From the NCBI RefSeq assembly GCF_011761565.1, contig NZ_JAASRM010000001.1, positions 434,139-498,138 on the forward strand: a stretch of 64,000 bases of DNA, read 5' to 3'. This document shows positions 44,156 to 53,060 of this stretch, piece by piece; position 1 is the first letter of the stretch; each line of letters opens with the position of its first letter. The translations under genes were made by a program, and so were the position numbers. Below the pieces are notes generated by a model, which was not told where the DNA came from, ran no database searches, and saw only the letters and a list, made by a program, of their open reading frames with translations. The stretch comes from Rhizomicrobium palustre. Its GTDB lineage: Bacteria > Pseudomonadota > Alphaproteobacteria > Micropepsales > Micropepsaceae.

Positions 44156-45151
44156 ATGCAAAATTCGATTGAAGACGAGACGGTCGCGGCCCCGGCCCGC
44201 CGCAAGAAACTGTTCCTCCTCCTCGGGACCGCGGTTGCGGCGGTGGCCTTGGGCGCAGGCGGATATTGGTATTTCGTCGCCTCCCATTATGTCTCGACCG
44301 ACAATGCCTATGTCCAAGTCTCCTCGGCGCAGGTCACCCCGCTGACCACCGGCCGCGTGATGGATGTGCGCGTGCATGATGCCGAAGCAGTCAAGAAGGG
44401 CGACATCCTGGTAGTGATCGATCCTGAAGACGCCAAGCTGCAGCTGGATCAGGCCCAGGCGGCCTATGCGCTCACCCTGCGCAAAGTGAAGACATATTTC
44501 GCCACCGCCGACGCGCGCCGCGCCGACTACGAACGCGCCAAGCTCGATTACGACCGCCGCGCCAAGATCCAAAAGAGCGGCGCGGTTTCAGGCGAAGAGC
44601 TTTCCACCATGAAGACCGGCCTCGAGACGGCAACCGCCGCCTTGGAATCCGCCGAAGCCATGACCCAAGGCACCTCGGTCGAAAAACACCCCGAAGTTCT
44701 GGCAGCGAAAGCGGCGCTTGATACCGCGCAGCTGAATTACGAGCGCACCATCATTCGCGCGCCCGTTTCCGGCATTGTCGCCCAGCGCAATGTCCAGATC
44801 GGCCAGATGATCCAGGCGGGGCGCCCGGTGATGACCGTGGTGCCCGTCGCCGATGTCTATGTCGATGCCAATTACAAGGAAGACCAGCTCGCCAAAGTGC
44901 GCCCCGGTCAGAATGCAGAATTGGAATCCGACATTTATGGCTCGTCGGTGAAATTCCGCGGCACGGTGATCGGCCTTGGCGGCGGCACGGGCGCGGCCTT
45001 CTCCCTCATTCCTGCACAGAACGCCACCGGCAACTGGATCAAGGTCGTGCAACGCGTGCCGGTGCGCATCGCGCTCGATCCCGAAGACCTCAAGGCGCAT
45101 CCGCTGCGGGTCGGACTTTCCATGCAAGCCACCATCGACGTCTCCAAGTAA
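44156..45151 (+). CDS. emrA: EmrA-like periplasmic adaptor (HlyD family)
   Basis: 331 aa. One N-terminal membrane helix (FLLLGTAVAAVALGAGGYWYF), then the split lipoyl domain (YVSTDNAYVQVSSAQVTPL, then ATVVAPVSG-like IIRAPVSGIVAQRNVQIG), a coiled-coil hairpin of about 80 residues and a closing LRVGLSMQATIDVS. EmrA-type adaptors join an MFS pump to the outer-membrane duct. It sits between the outer-membrane gene and emrB, with 11 nt to emrB. Confidence 0.94.
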   Translation: MQNSIEDETVAAPARRKKLFLLLGTAVAAVALGAGGYWYFVASHYVSTDNAYVQVSSAQVTPLTTGRVMDVRVHDAEAVKKGDILVVIDPEDAKLQLDQAQAAYALTLRKVKTYFATADARRADYERAKLDYDRRAKIQKSGAVSGEELSTMKTGLETATAALESAEAMTQGTSVEKHPEVLAAKAALDTAQLNYERTIIRAPVSGIVAQRNVQIGQMIQAGRPVMTVVPVADVYVDANYKEDQLAKVRPGQNAELESDIYGSSVKFRGTVIGLGGGTGAAFSLIPAQNATGNWIKVVQRVPVRIALDPEDLKAHPLRVGLSMQATIDVSK

Positions 45152-45162
45152 TAGGTATTGTC

Positions 45163-46710
45163 GTGAGCAGTGCGGCTATCGCTATCGGGACACCTAAGCG
45201 CGAACTCAGCGGCATGGAAGTTGCCGCCATCGTGCTTGTCCTTTCCATGGGCAACTTCCTGGCGGTGCTGGACACCACCATTGCCAACGTTCTGGTGCCC
45301 GATATCGCGGGCAGCCTTGCGGTTTCCTCGAGCAACGGCACCTGGGTGACGACCGCCTATGCCGTTGCCGAAGCCATCATGGTGCCGCTGACCGGCTGGC
45401 TGGCAGGCCGTTTCGGACCGGTGAAGGTGTTCGTGGCCGGGATTTTCGGCTTCGGCATCTTCTCGCTTCTCTGCGGCCTTGCCACCTCGCTCGGCATGCT
45501 GATCGCCTTCCGCGTGGCGCTGGGCATTTGCGGCGGGCCGCTGATCCCGATTTCGCAGACCCTGCTGTTGAAGATCGTTCCCGAAAAAAATCGTGTCGCC
45601 GCGCTGGCGGCCTGGTCGATGGGCACCGTGCTGGCACCAGTGGCCGGCCCGGTTCTCGGCGGGTTGATCTCGGATCATTGGGGCTGGCAGTGGGCCTTCC
45701 ACTTCAAGCTGCCGCTCGCCTTCCTGATCGGCTTTGTGGCGTGGCGCGTGCTTTCCCAACACGAGCAGGCGACGGAAAAAGCGAAAGTGGATTATGTCGG
45801 TCTTGGCTTCCTGGTGCTGTGGGTTGGCGCCTTGCAAATCATGCTGGGCAACGGCCAGGACCAGGACTGGTTCAACTCCTCCATGATCGTGGAACTGCTC
45901 ATTGTCACGGTGATCGGCTTCCTCGCCTTCGTGATCTGGGAGACCACCGATAAGCGCCCAGTCGTGGCCCTTAACGTCTTCTCCAACCGCATCTTCTCGG
46001 TGACCATGATGGTGACGGCGCTGGCCTTCGGCGCGATGTTCGGCACCATTGTGCTGGTGCCGCTGTGGCTGCAAACCGCGATGGGCTATACCGCCACCTG
46101 GGCCGGGTATAACGCCGCCCTGTCGGGTGTCACCATGGTGGGCTTTGCACCTATCGCCACCAATCTTATGACCAAGATCGGCCCACGCGCCGTGGCCTGT
46201 ATTGGCCTTCTTATCACCGCCGTTTCGTCCACGATGCGCGTCAGCTACAACGACCAGATCACCTTCTGGCAGCTGATGTGGCCACAGCTCGTCTTCGGCG
46301 CTGGCATGATCATGACCATGATCCCCTTGATGGACATGTCCACCATCGCGCTGAAGGAGAAAGACATCGCCTCGGGTGCCGGACAGTTCAACTTCATCCG
46401 AACCCTTTCGGGTGCGATTGCGACCGCTGCCGTGGTGGCGCTGTGGAACAACCTGATCCCCTCAAGCCATGCCAATCTCTCCGCAGTGCTGCACAATCCG
46501 CAAGGCTTCATGGATATGGCCGAGAACGCGGGAATGGGCACGGAGACCGCACGCGGCGTCCTTAACCAGATCGTCAATGGACAAAGCGTGATGCAGGCCA
46601 CCAACAACACCTTCCTGATGCTGGCCGGGCTCAATCTTCTCGCGGCGGCCGCCGTATGGCTGGCGCCCAAACCACCGGAACGTACTGGCGAAAAGCCGAT
46701 GATGCACTGA
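45163..46710 (+). CDS. emrB: EmrB/QacA MFS multidrug transporter (DHA2)
   Basis: 515 aa with 14 predicted helices, the DHA2 size. The GTG at 45163 is the start. Landmarks: FLAVLDTTIANVLVPDIAGSL (motif D1), WVTTAYAVAEAIMVPLTGWL, and motif C-like MGTVLAPVAGPVLGGLISDHW. It exports hydrophobic drugs or toxins using the proton gradient, with EmrA and the outer-membrane lipoprotein. A universal stress protein follows 23 nt later. Confidence 0.95.
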   Translation: MSSAAIAIGTPKRELSGMEVAAIVLVLSMGNFLAVLDTTIANVLVPDIAGSLAVSSSNGTWVTTAYAVAEAIMVPLTGWLAGRFGPVKVFVAGIFGFGIFSLLCGLATSLGMLIAFRVALGICGGPLIPISQTLLLKIVPEKNRVAALAAWSMGTVLAPVAGPVLGGLISDHWGWQWAFHFKLPLAFLIGFVAWRVLSQHEQATEKAKVDYVGLGFLVLWVGALQIMLGNGQDQDWFNSSMIVELLIVTVIGFLAFVIWETTDKRPVVALNVFSNRIFSVTMMVTALAFGAMFGTIVLVPLWLQTAMGYTATWAGYNAALSGVTMVGFAPIATNLMTKIGPRAVACIGLLITAVSSTMRVSYNDQITFWQLMWPQLVFGAGMIMTMIPLMDMSTIALKEKDIASGAGQFNFIRTLSGAIATAAVVALWNNLIPSSHANLSAVLHNPQGFMDMAENAGMGTETARGVLNQIVNGQSVMQATNNTFLMLAGLNLLAAAAVWLAPKPPERTGEKPMMH

Positions 46711-46733
46711 AGACTAGAACAAGGAATAGGAAT

Positions 46734-47588
46734 ATGCCCCAGGAACAATCGACGCTGATGGTCAATCTGAGCTGCAACGGTGACGACGCCGATCTGCTGG
46801 CGATTACCGGCGCGCTGGCGCTGCAGATGAATGCCGCAGTAATCGGTGCGGCGGTCTATGAGCTGGCAACCGATGTCGCGGTGACTGTCGCCGGGATGGG
46901 CGGCCTTTCCAGCCCGCAACAGCTCATCGACGATGAGCGCGAGCACGCCGAGAAGCGCATCGCCAAGGCCAAGGCCGCGTTCTTTGAGGCGCTCAACGGC
47001 AAGGCCGATCCCTTGGAGTGGCGTTCCAAGGTGACCCACGCCTCTGCCACCGACTGGCTGGCAAAGAACGCCCGCGCGGCAGATATCGTCATCACCCACC
47101 CCTTCGCGGATGGTTCCTATGCCAGCATGTATCGCCGCGCCAACCCGGGCGATCTGATCATGAATTTGGGGCGCCCGGAATTGCTTCTGCCGCGCGGACT
47201 CAAATCGCTCGATCTTAGTACGGTGCTGGTGGCTTGGCGGGACAGCCGCGAAAGCCGCCTAGCCATTTCATCGGCCCTGCCTCTTCTGAGGCTCGCCGGA
47301 CGCGTGATCGTCGCCGAGATTGTTCCGCCTGGTGCCGCGCCAAAGGCGCAAAGCAATGTCGATGATGTGTGCCAGTGGCTACGCCGCAAAGCCATCAAAG
47401 CTGAAGGCCATGTCGAAATCGCCAACGCCACAGACGCACAGGAGATAGCCGCCCTGATCGGCAGCTCAGCCTGCGGACTTATCGTGGCAGGCGCTTATGG
47501 CCACTCGCGCATGCGGGAATGGACGCTGGGCGGTGTCACCCACGATCTTCTTCTGCATCCTCGCTGTGCCACGCTGATCGCGCATTAA
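46734..47588 (+). CDS. tandem-domain universal stress protein
   Basis: About 284 aa from the ATG at 46734 (AAGGAATAGG upstream). Two UspA-like halves are visible; the second ends with the ATP-binding G-x2-G-x9-G(S/T)-like GAYGHSRMREWTLGGVTHDLLLH. The first half is degenerate (ADIVITHPFADGSY). It is closely linked to emrB and upstream of tetR. A USP within an Emr efflux operon is not common; it may help survive the compound that induces the pump. Confidence 0.85.
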   Translation: MPQEQSTLMVNLSCNGDDADLLAITGALALQMNAAVIGAAVYELATDVAVTVAGMGGLSSPQQLIDDEREHAEKRIAKAKAAFFEALNGKADPLEWRSKVTHASATDWLAKNARAADIVITHPFADGSYASMYRRANPGDLIMNLGRPELLLPRGLKSLDLSTVLVAWRDSRESRLAISSALPLLRLAGRVIVAEIVPPGAAPKAQSNVDDVCQWLRRKAIKAEGHVEIANATDAQEIAALIGSSACGLIVAGAYGHSRMREWTLGGVTHDLLLHPRCATLIAH

Positions 47589-47610
47589 CTCTTCTAGATT
47601 CGAGGCTCCC

Positions 47611-48294
47611 ATGACCATGCAAATCCTTCCCACCACCTCCACCATTCCCATGCCTGCCGAAACTGCTCCGCAGCAGAAATGGCGCCGCCGCAAACACGCC
47701 CGCCCGGAGGAAATCTCCAAGGCAGCGCTGACCATCTTCGCGCAAAAAGGCTATGCCGCCGCCACCATGGCCGATATTGCCGCGCTGGCCGGCATCACCA
47801 AGGGCACGATCTATCTTTACTTCCGCAACAAGGAAGATCTCTTCAACGCGCTGGTGCGTGAGCATATCGCCGACAAGCTCGCCGAAAAATTCAATAGCCT
47901 TGAAGACGATGGCGATGATGTCGTGCGAGCCATCACCCACTGCTTTGATGTGGTGACCGAGATGGTATTGACCGATGAAGCGCTCGCCCTCGGGCGCATC
48001 ATTACCGCTGAAGCGCGCAACTTCCCCGAATTGGCGCAGTTCTGGCGTACAGAGGTGATCGACCGGCTCTTGTCGCGCATCACCACGCTGATGCAGCGCG
48101 GGGCCGAGGCGGGCGTGATTACGGCGGTTCAGCCGGAAGCAGCTGCCCTGCTCTGCCTAGCACCAGCCCTGCAGTCGCTGATATGGCGTTCGACTTTCGA
48201 TTTTGCAGAACGCGAATGCCCGGATCCCCGAAGCCTGATGGGCCAGCAGCGCGCCATTATCCTGCAAGGGCTGCAAGGCGGCGGACGTGCCTGA
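47611..48294 (+). CDS. TetR/AcrR family regulator
   Basis: 227 aa. The TetR HTH is complete: EEISKAALTIFAQKGYAAATMADIAALA and GITKGTIYLYFRNKEDLFNAL (read with short gaps). The C-terminal ligand domain, with TEMVLTDEALALGRIITAEA, resembles the AcrR/TetR_C_33-like group. It is the last gene of the efflux operon, 22 nt after the stress protein, so it would be autoregulated with the pump. A strong terminator follows. Confidence 0.93.
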   Translation: MTMQILPTTSTIPMPAETAPQQKWRRRKHARPEEISKAALTIFAQKGYAAATMADIAALAGITKGTIYLYFRNKEDLFNALVREHIADKLAEKFNSLEDDGDDVVRAITHCFDVVTEMVLTDEALALGRIITAEARNFPELAQFWRTEVIDRLLSRITTLMQRGAEAGVITAVQPEAAALLCLAPALQSLIWRSTFDFAERECPDPRSLMGQQRAIILQGLQGGGRA

Positions 48295-48312
48295 CAGAAG
48301 CTGAATGAAAAT

Positions 48313-48342
48313 GGGGGCGGCCTTTTGAGCCGCCCCTTTTTT
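48313..48342 (+). terminator. rho-independent terminator after tetR
   Basis: GGGGGCGGC - CTTTTGA - GCCGCCCC followed by TTTTTT. It closes the efflux operon and stands just before the end of the convergent TonB-dependent receptor gene. Confidence 0.9.
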
Positions 48343-48348
48343 ATTGGC

Positions 48349-51204
48349 TTAGAACTGATTGATGATCGTCAAGCCGAAGGTCGTTCCGAGGTTCGGATAG
48401 ATCGACGCGCCATAAATGCCCTGGTGGATATTGTTGCCGCGGGTCGGCGGCAGGGTATTGAAGATGTTGTCGACATTGAAGCGGATATCGAGGTCGCTGG
48501 AATAGGCGTAGTCCAGCGAGATATCGTTGAACACCTTGGCACCCGTATTCGGCATGTCATAGGCGTCCGGCGGCGGCGGGGCCGCGCTGGACATGCTGCC
48601 TTCGATGAAGGTGCTGCCGATGAAATGCGCGCGCCAGGTGAAGGAGAAATTGTCGAGTGTATAGGTCGCGCTGCCGAGCATATTCCACTTCGGCACGCCC
48701 AAGGTCCCTTCGAGCTTAAGCTCGGTGGCGGGGTTCTTGGCATCGGTAAGCTGACGCAGCTTATCGAGATAGGTCGCCGTCAGGCCCAAAGACAGACGGC
48801 CCGGCGCCGACGAGTAGATATCGGCCAGATCGAAATTATAGTTGGCATTGAAGTCAAAGCCGCTGGTGGAGAGACGGCCGACATTAAGCTGGGTCGCCGC
48901 AACATTGGTGATGGTGTGGTTCGCGGCGCGGGTGATCTGGGCACAATAGACATTGCCCGTAACCGGTCCCGGAAGATCGACGCAGTTATTAAGCAGCGAC
49001 TGGATCGGGATGGTGCCAATGGCATCGCTGATCTTGATGTTGAAATAGTCCAGCGTAGCGGTGAAACCGGGCAGGAAATCCGGCGTGAAGGCCGCGCCCA
49101 AAGTCCAGGTGTTGGAAGTTTCCGGCTTCAGCGCAGGATTGCCGCCCACGGTGCCCGGAAGCGTCGCGCCATTCTGCGGCGAGACGTAACCGGCCGGAAC
49201 GCCCAGCGCGGCGCAATTGGCCGCGCGATTGGCCGATTGGTTGATCACGCTGGTATCGCAAGGATCCTGCGCGAAGGTGAAGTTCTGATTCACCGGCGAG
49301 AAAAGCTCGGTGATATTTGGCGCACGCACCGAGAGCGAACGCATAGCGCGGAAGCGCAAGGAGGAAATCGGGCTATACGTACCGCCCGCATTCCACGACA
49401 GATGCCCGCCGTTATTATTGTAGCTGGAATAGCGGATGGCGCCCTGCACCGTCAGGTCGTTAACCAGGAACAGGTCTTTGACGATCGGCACGCGCACTTC
49501 ACCATAGCCTTCGGACACGCCGACATGGCCGGACACCGGGCTTTCGCGCGGATAGTTAATGTCGGTAGTCTGCAGTGTCCAGGATGGCTGGGTGCGCCCG
49601 CTATCCTGACGGAACTCGACACCGATGGCAGTATCCACCGTGCCCGCAGGCAGGGTGAAGAGCGAGCCCGTCAAGCTCGCGCCCGCATCGAGCTGGCGAG
49701 TCGAGGATTGATAGATGTCGTTTGCGCGAACCCAATCGACGGCTGCGGGGTTGGCATTGCCGACGCCGAATTCATTGAGCGGCAAACAACCCGCGGCACG
49801 CGCGGTGGCGCTGCGGCAAGCGGGTGCGCCATTCAGCATCACCACATCAATGGCCTGATTATAGCGCGTGAAATCGCGACCATTGAGCAGGCGGGTGGAT
49901 TGGATGTTATCGCCGTATGAGCCGTAAAGCTGATAGGACCAGTCCGAGAAGACTTTGCCTTCGATGCCGAAGGTATAGCTCTGCATATTGCGATCGGCCT
50001 TGGAGGTACGCTGGCCGAAATTATCGTCATTGGTCCAGAACTGGGTGCTGGTCACGCCCGCGTTGGTCATCAGCGAGACGACCGAGGCCGGCAGATAGGG
50101 ATTGTCGATGGAGAAGACCGGATTGGCCCCGCCCGCGAACGGGCTTTCCGGAGGCTGCCAGGACGAGGTCACCTTGGTTTTGACATAGCGGCCCGAGAAG
50201 AAGAAATCGACGTTATCGGCGACGTGATAGGTGAATTTCGACATCAGCGCGAAACGTTCGAGTGGCAGAGAGAGATTGTCGTACTGCTCGTAGAAGCCGC
50301 CATCGCCGCCGATCGAGCGGCCGTTCATATTGCCGATGGCGCCATTGTTATAAGGCGTAACGCCTTTGGCATCGCCGGTGAAATTATAACAGCTGGAAAG
50401 GCAGAAATAGCCATTCGCCGACGCGCCATTGAAGCGGATGTTGGGGCGCTGGATGTTGTTCGGAATGCCGTCATTATTACCGGTGTTGGCGGGGTTGCGG
50501 ATATAATTGAAGCCGCTGACACCATAATCGCGCGCCGTGGCCTTGACGCCATTGGTGCGGTCGTAAAGGAAATCCATCACCAAATTGCCGCGGTTCTGCG
50601 CGACATTAGTGCCCATAGTCACTTCCGCGCCCAAGGTGGCGCCATCGCCATAAGCGGTGATGCCGCTATGCAGACGGGCTTGGAAACCTTCGAAGTCCTT
50701 TTTCAGGATGACGTTGACCACGCCGCTGACCGCATCGGCGCCATAGACCGCCGAGGTGCCGCCGGTGACGATTTCAACGCGATCCACCAGCGCCGCCGGA
50801 ATGGTGTTCAAATCGATAGCAGCCGAGCCCGGGGTCGCCGCGACCTGGCGATGCCCATCAACCAGGGTGAGCGTGCGGTTGACGCCAAGATTGCGCAAGC
50901 TGATAAGATTAAGGCCGACATTGGTGGCCTGGCCTTGACTGTTGGAGCCGTTGAGGCCGTTACCGATGACCGGCATCTGACGCAGGAGCGAGGAGATGTT
51001 CTCGACACCCGCCGCTTCGATATCGGTCGAGATCACGCTCGACACTGGGACCGGCGAAGACAAATTCGTCTGCACCAGGCGCGAGCCGGTGATGACCACA
51101 CTCTCCACCTGGCTCGATGTATCGGCCGTGTTGGCGACCGCGCTGCCCATAGAGACAAGCACCATAAGGCCAGTTGTGGAAAGCAATCGTGTTCTATACT
51201 GCAT
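48349..51204 (-). CDS. TonB-dependent receptor under a glycine riboswitch
   Basis: About 951 aa from the ATG at 51204, where GGGGGA precedes it. Signal peptide (LLSTTGLMVLVSMGSAVA), a TonB-box-like VESVVITGSR, a plug domain (SSVISTDIEAAGVENISSLLRQM), a large barrel and the aromatic C-terminal end TTFGLTIINQF. Such receptors import large nutrients across the outer membrane; peptides are my inference from the neighbours (carboxypeptidase, tricorn protease) and from the tandem glycine riboswitch that precedes it on the same strand. The leader is about 220 nt after the riboswitch. No siderophore or B12 hallmarks were noticed. Confidence 0.93.
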   Translation of the reverse strand: MQYRTRLLSTTGLMVLVSMGSAVANTADTSSQVESVVITGSRLVQTNLSSPVPVSSVISTDIEAAGVENISSLLRQMPVIGNGLNGSNSQGQATNVGLNLISLRNLGVNRTLTLVDGHRQVAATPGSAAIDLNTIPAALVDRVEIVTGGTSAVYGADAVSGVVNVILKKDFEGFQARLHSGITAYGDGATLGAEVTMGTNVAQNRGNLVMDFLYDRTNGVKATARDYGVSGFNYIRNPANTGNNDGIPNNIQRPNIRFNGASANGYFCLSSCYNFTGDAKGVTPYNNGAIGNMNGRSIGGDGGFYEQYDNLSLPLERFALMSKFTYHVADNVDFFFSGRYVKTKVTSSWQPPESPFAGGANPVFSIDNPYLPASVVSLMTNAGVTSTQFWTNDDNFGQRTSKADRNMQSYTFGIEGKVFSDWSYQLYGSYGDNIQSTRLLNGRDFTRYNQAIDVVMLNGAPACRSATARAAGCLPLNEFGVGNANPAAVDWVRANDIYQSSTRQLDAGASLTGSLFTLPAGTVDTAIGVEFRQDSGRTQPSWTLQTTDINYPRESPVSGHVGVSEGYGEVRVPIVKDLFLVNDLTVQGAIRYSSYNNNGGHLSWNAGGTYSPISSLRFRAMRSLSVRAPNITELFSPVNQNFTFAQDPCDTSVINQSANRAANCAALGVPAGYVSPQNGATLPGTVGGNPALKPETSNTWTLGAAFTPDFLPGFTATLDYFNIKISDAIGTIPIQSLLNNCVDLPGPVTGNVYCAQITRAANHTITNVAATQLNVGRLSTSGFDFNANYNFDLADIYSSAPGRLSLGLTATYLDKLRQLTDAKNPATELKLEGTLGVPKWNMLGSATYTLDNFSFTWRAHFIGSTFIEGSMSSAAPPPPDAYDMPNTGAKVFNDISLDYAYSSDLDIRFNVDNIFNTLPPTRGNNIHQGIYGASIYPNLGTTFGLTIINQF

Positions 51205-51424
51205 ATTATTCCCCCGTAGAGTACGAGTTTCCGTACCTGGCCGAGGTGCATACCGCACCGCCGGACAGTTCTGAGCCGCGCGCCATCAGGCAATACGGCA
51301 CCGGTGCCCTCCGATGATGGAGAGCCTGATTTCGTTATCTTGACCGCAGACGTGCTGCGCGAAGGTTCAGGGTTTTCTGTTTGCCATATGCGCCTTTCTT
51401 CCTGAGCTATCGCTCATTGGGGCG

Positions 51425-51595
51425 CCTCATCTGTCTTTTTGCCTGAGAGTATGACCCCGTCGGCGGACCCCAAAAGGCTTGCACCCGGGATCTCTTTCCA
51501 GATTGTACTAAACCTGTACGGTTCTTTTGCCTGAGAGTTTCCGAGGCGGTTGCTCCTTCGGCGCTGGCGAACCAATCTCTCCCATACAGGTCAAA
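51425..51595 (-). promoter_or_regulatory. tandem glycine riboswitch upstream of TonB-dependent receptor
   Basis: Aptamer 1 (51591 down to 51511) is closed by ACCTGTATGG/CCGTACAGGT and contains GGGAGAG, GCGCCGAAGGAGCAA and AAACTCTCAGGCAAAAG. Aptamer 2 (about 51503 to 51429) is closed by ATCTG/CAGAT and contains ATACTCTCAGGCAAAAAGACAG. These are the gcvT-type glycine aptamer blocks. A candidate promoter lies upstream: TTGACA at 51636-51631 and TGCAGT at 51613-51608, 17 nt apart. The hairpin TGAGC-GATA-GCTCA follows near 51405-51418; no classic terminator was found, so control may act on translation. Confidence 0.92.
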
Positions 51596-51947
51596 TTTGG
51601 TAAGCCAACTGCACCATCGCTGAAAGATGCTGTCAACGGAGCGAGCGCGCGAGCAATGGTGATGCTTCGTGCAGTTCTGCAGCTGCACCTGCACACGCAA
51701 AAGGCATGCACGAATTCATCTCAGCCGAATACAGTATTTACGGCGAGGGCTGTGCCTGAAGGAGATGCAGTGATCTGTCTCAGCGATGTGAAAAAATTTT
51801 CTTACATGCATGTGACTGCATTCGATTTCTGCAGGGATAAGTTGATGCGCACGCAAAGCTCCTCTTCCGGTAGGAAGCCTGGCGCAGCAACGCACCATCA
51901 TCACCGCATGCGCGATTTGTATGTACTGCGTCTATTTCAGGAAACCA
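51596..51947. other. upstream region of riboswitch A, TGCA-rich
   Basis: No gene is seen in about 350 nt. It holds the candidate promoter for the riboswitch transcript, a palindrome ACATGCATGT at 51804-51813 next to AAAATTTT, and numerous TGCA words between 51660 and 51840. The clusters of TGCA could be operator half-sites, but no regulator can be named. Confidence 0.4.
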
Positions 51948-53048
51948 CTAGCCGAAAATGGCCGCAATGGCTGCGAGGCTATCGTGCCCGAGACGCATCG
52001 CGCCTTCATGCGACCAGCACGGCGCAGCAGCGGGGATCTCCTCCGCATCCTTGAAGGGCATCTCCAGCGTGAGCCCGACCGCATCAAAACGCCTGCCTAT
52101 GGCTCTGGCGCACATACCCGGCGCGCCACTTCCCGCATAACTCGCATCATACCCAACAGCAACCTGGAAGGCCGGATTCTCCTTCAGCAGCGCGGCGTTG
52201 AAACGCGCGAGGCCCGCACTGCGTTCAGGCGAGGCTTCAGGATCACCATCGGTGAAGATATGAGGAATGGTTTCGTCGCCATGCACATCGACCAACGCCG
52301 CGCAACCCATCTCCTCCATCGCGCGCAGAATGGCGGCAATCTCCGGCGCCAGGACCGGATCGGGCTGCGCCCATTGCCGGTTGAGGTCGAGCCCAGACGC
52401 GCTGCCGCGCAGATGCCCGCGCACCGCCCCGTCGATATTCGCGAGCGGCACGATATGGAAGCTCATTTCGCGCAGGAGTTTTTGCGCCAAAGGATCGGCG
52501 GAAACGAGGCGGCGCAGGAAACCCTCCACCCACCAACTCGCCATGGTTTCGCCCGGGTGCTGGCGGGCGACGATCCATACCGGTGTTTCGCCCTGCCCGA
52601 GGCTGACGCAATGGATCGGCCGGTCTTCATGGGATTTGCCGAGAACACGCAACGATGCGCCTGCCCCGCGTGCATCTTCCAGCAACGCCTCCAGGCGCGC
52701 CACTGTATAGGGGACAAAATAGGCAAACCAAAGAGTTTCGCTTTGCGCGGTGTAACGGATGACGAGCGCGCCGTCTTCATAGCGCGTGGTGGCGCGTAGC
52801 CAGGCCTCGCCATCCTCACTGACAAAAGCGCGATAGCCCGGCCAGCCTTCAGAATAGGTCGTCGCATGCGCGTTGCGGATGGTGAGTACCCGTTCCTGCC
52901 CCGCACCGCCGGTGAGCTTCACATAGAACCATTGCGACCAGGGCGCGTCCTTGTCTTTGGCAATCTCGATCTCGGCCCCGTTGGGCGTGAGGGCGATGAG
53001 CTTGCCATTACCGCCTTCGAAATCGCTGGAGAGGTGAAGCGCTTGCAT
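51948..53048 (-). CDS. M14 metallocarboxypeptidase (cytosolic CCP-like)
   Basis: 366 aa without a signal peptide. An N-terminal beta-sandwich (about residues 1-110) precedes the carboxypeptidase domain. Zinc ligands are in VARQHPGETMAS (H, E) and VDVHGDETIP (H); LDLNRQW and the catalytic Glu in VGLTLEMPFKD complete it. This M14D/CCP type in bacteria cleaves C-terminal residues of peptides. It follows the tricorn gene by 12 nt on the same strand, and together they probably degrade imported peptides. Confidence 0.88.
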   Translation of the reverse strand: MQALHLSSDFEGGNGKLIALTPNGAEIEIAKDKDAPWSQWFYVKLTGGAGQERVLTIRNAHATTYSEGWPGYRAFVSEDGEAWLRATTRYEDGALVIRYTAQSETLWFAYFVPYTVARLEALLEDARGAGASLRVLGKSHEDRPIHCVSLGQGETPVWIVARQHPGETMASWWVEGFLRRLVSADPLAQKLLREMSFHIVPLANIDGAVRGHLRGSASGLDLNRQWAQPDPVLAPEIAAILRAMEEMGCAALVDVHGDETIPHIFTDGDPEASPERSAGLARFNAALLKENPAFQVAVGYDASYAGSGAPGMCARAIGRRFDAVGLTLEMPFKDAEEIPAAAPCWSHEGAMRLGHDSLAAIAAIFG

Positions 53049-53060
53049 ATCGGGCGATCC

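Noticed and set aside
48325..49920. 531-residue plus-strand open frame
   Set aside because: Antisense to the TonB-dependent receptor; composition is that of a shadow frame.
51804..51813. ACATGCATGT palindrome as a specific regulator site
   Set aside because: No regulator can be assigned, and TGCA words are common across this stretch; kept only as a note in the region entry.
51527..52054. Plus-strand open frame over the glycine riboswitch
   Set aside because: It covers the complement of a structured RNA and the end of the carboxypeptidase gene; no coding signal.
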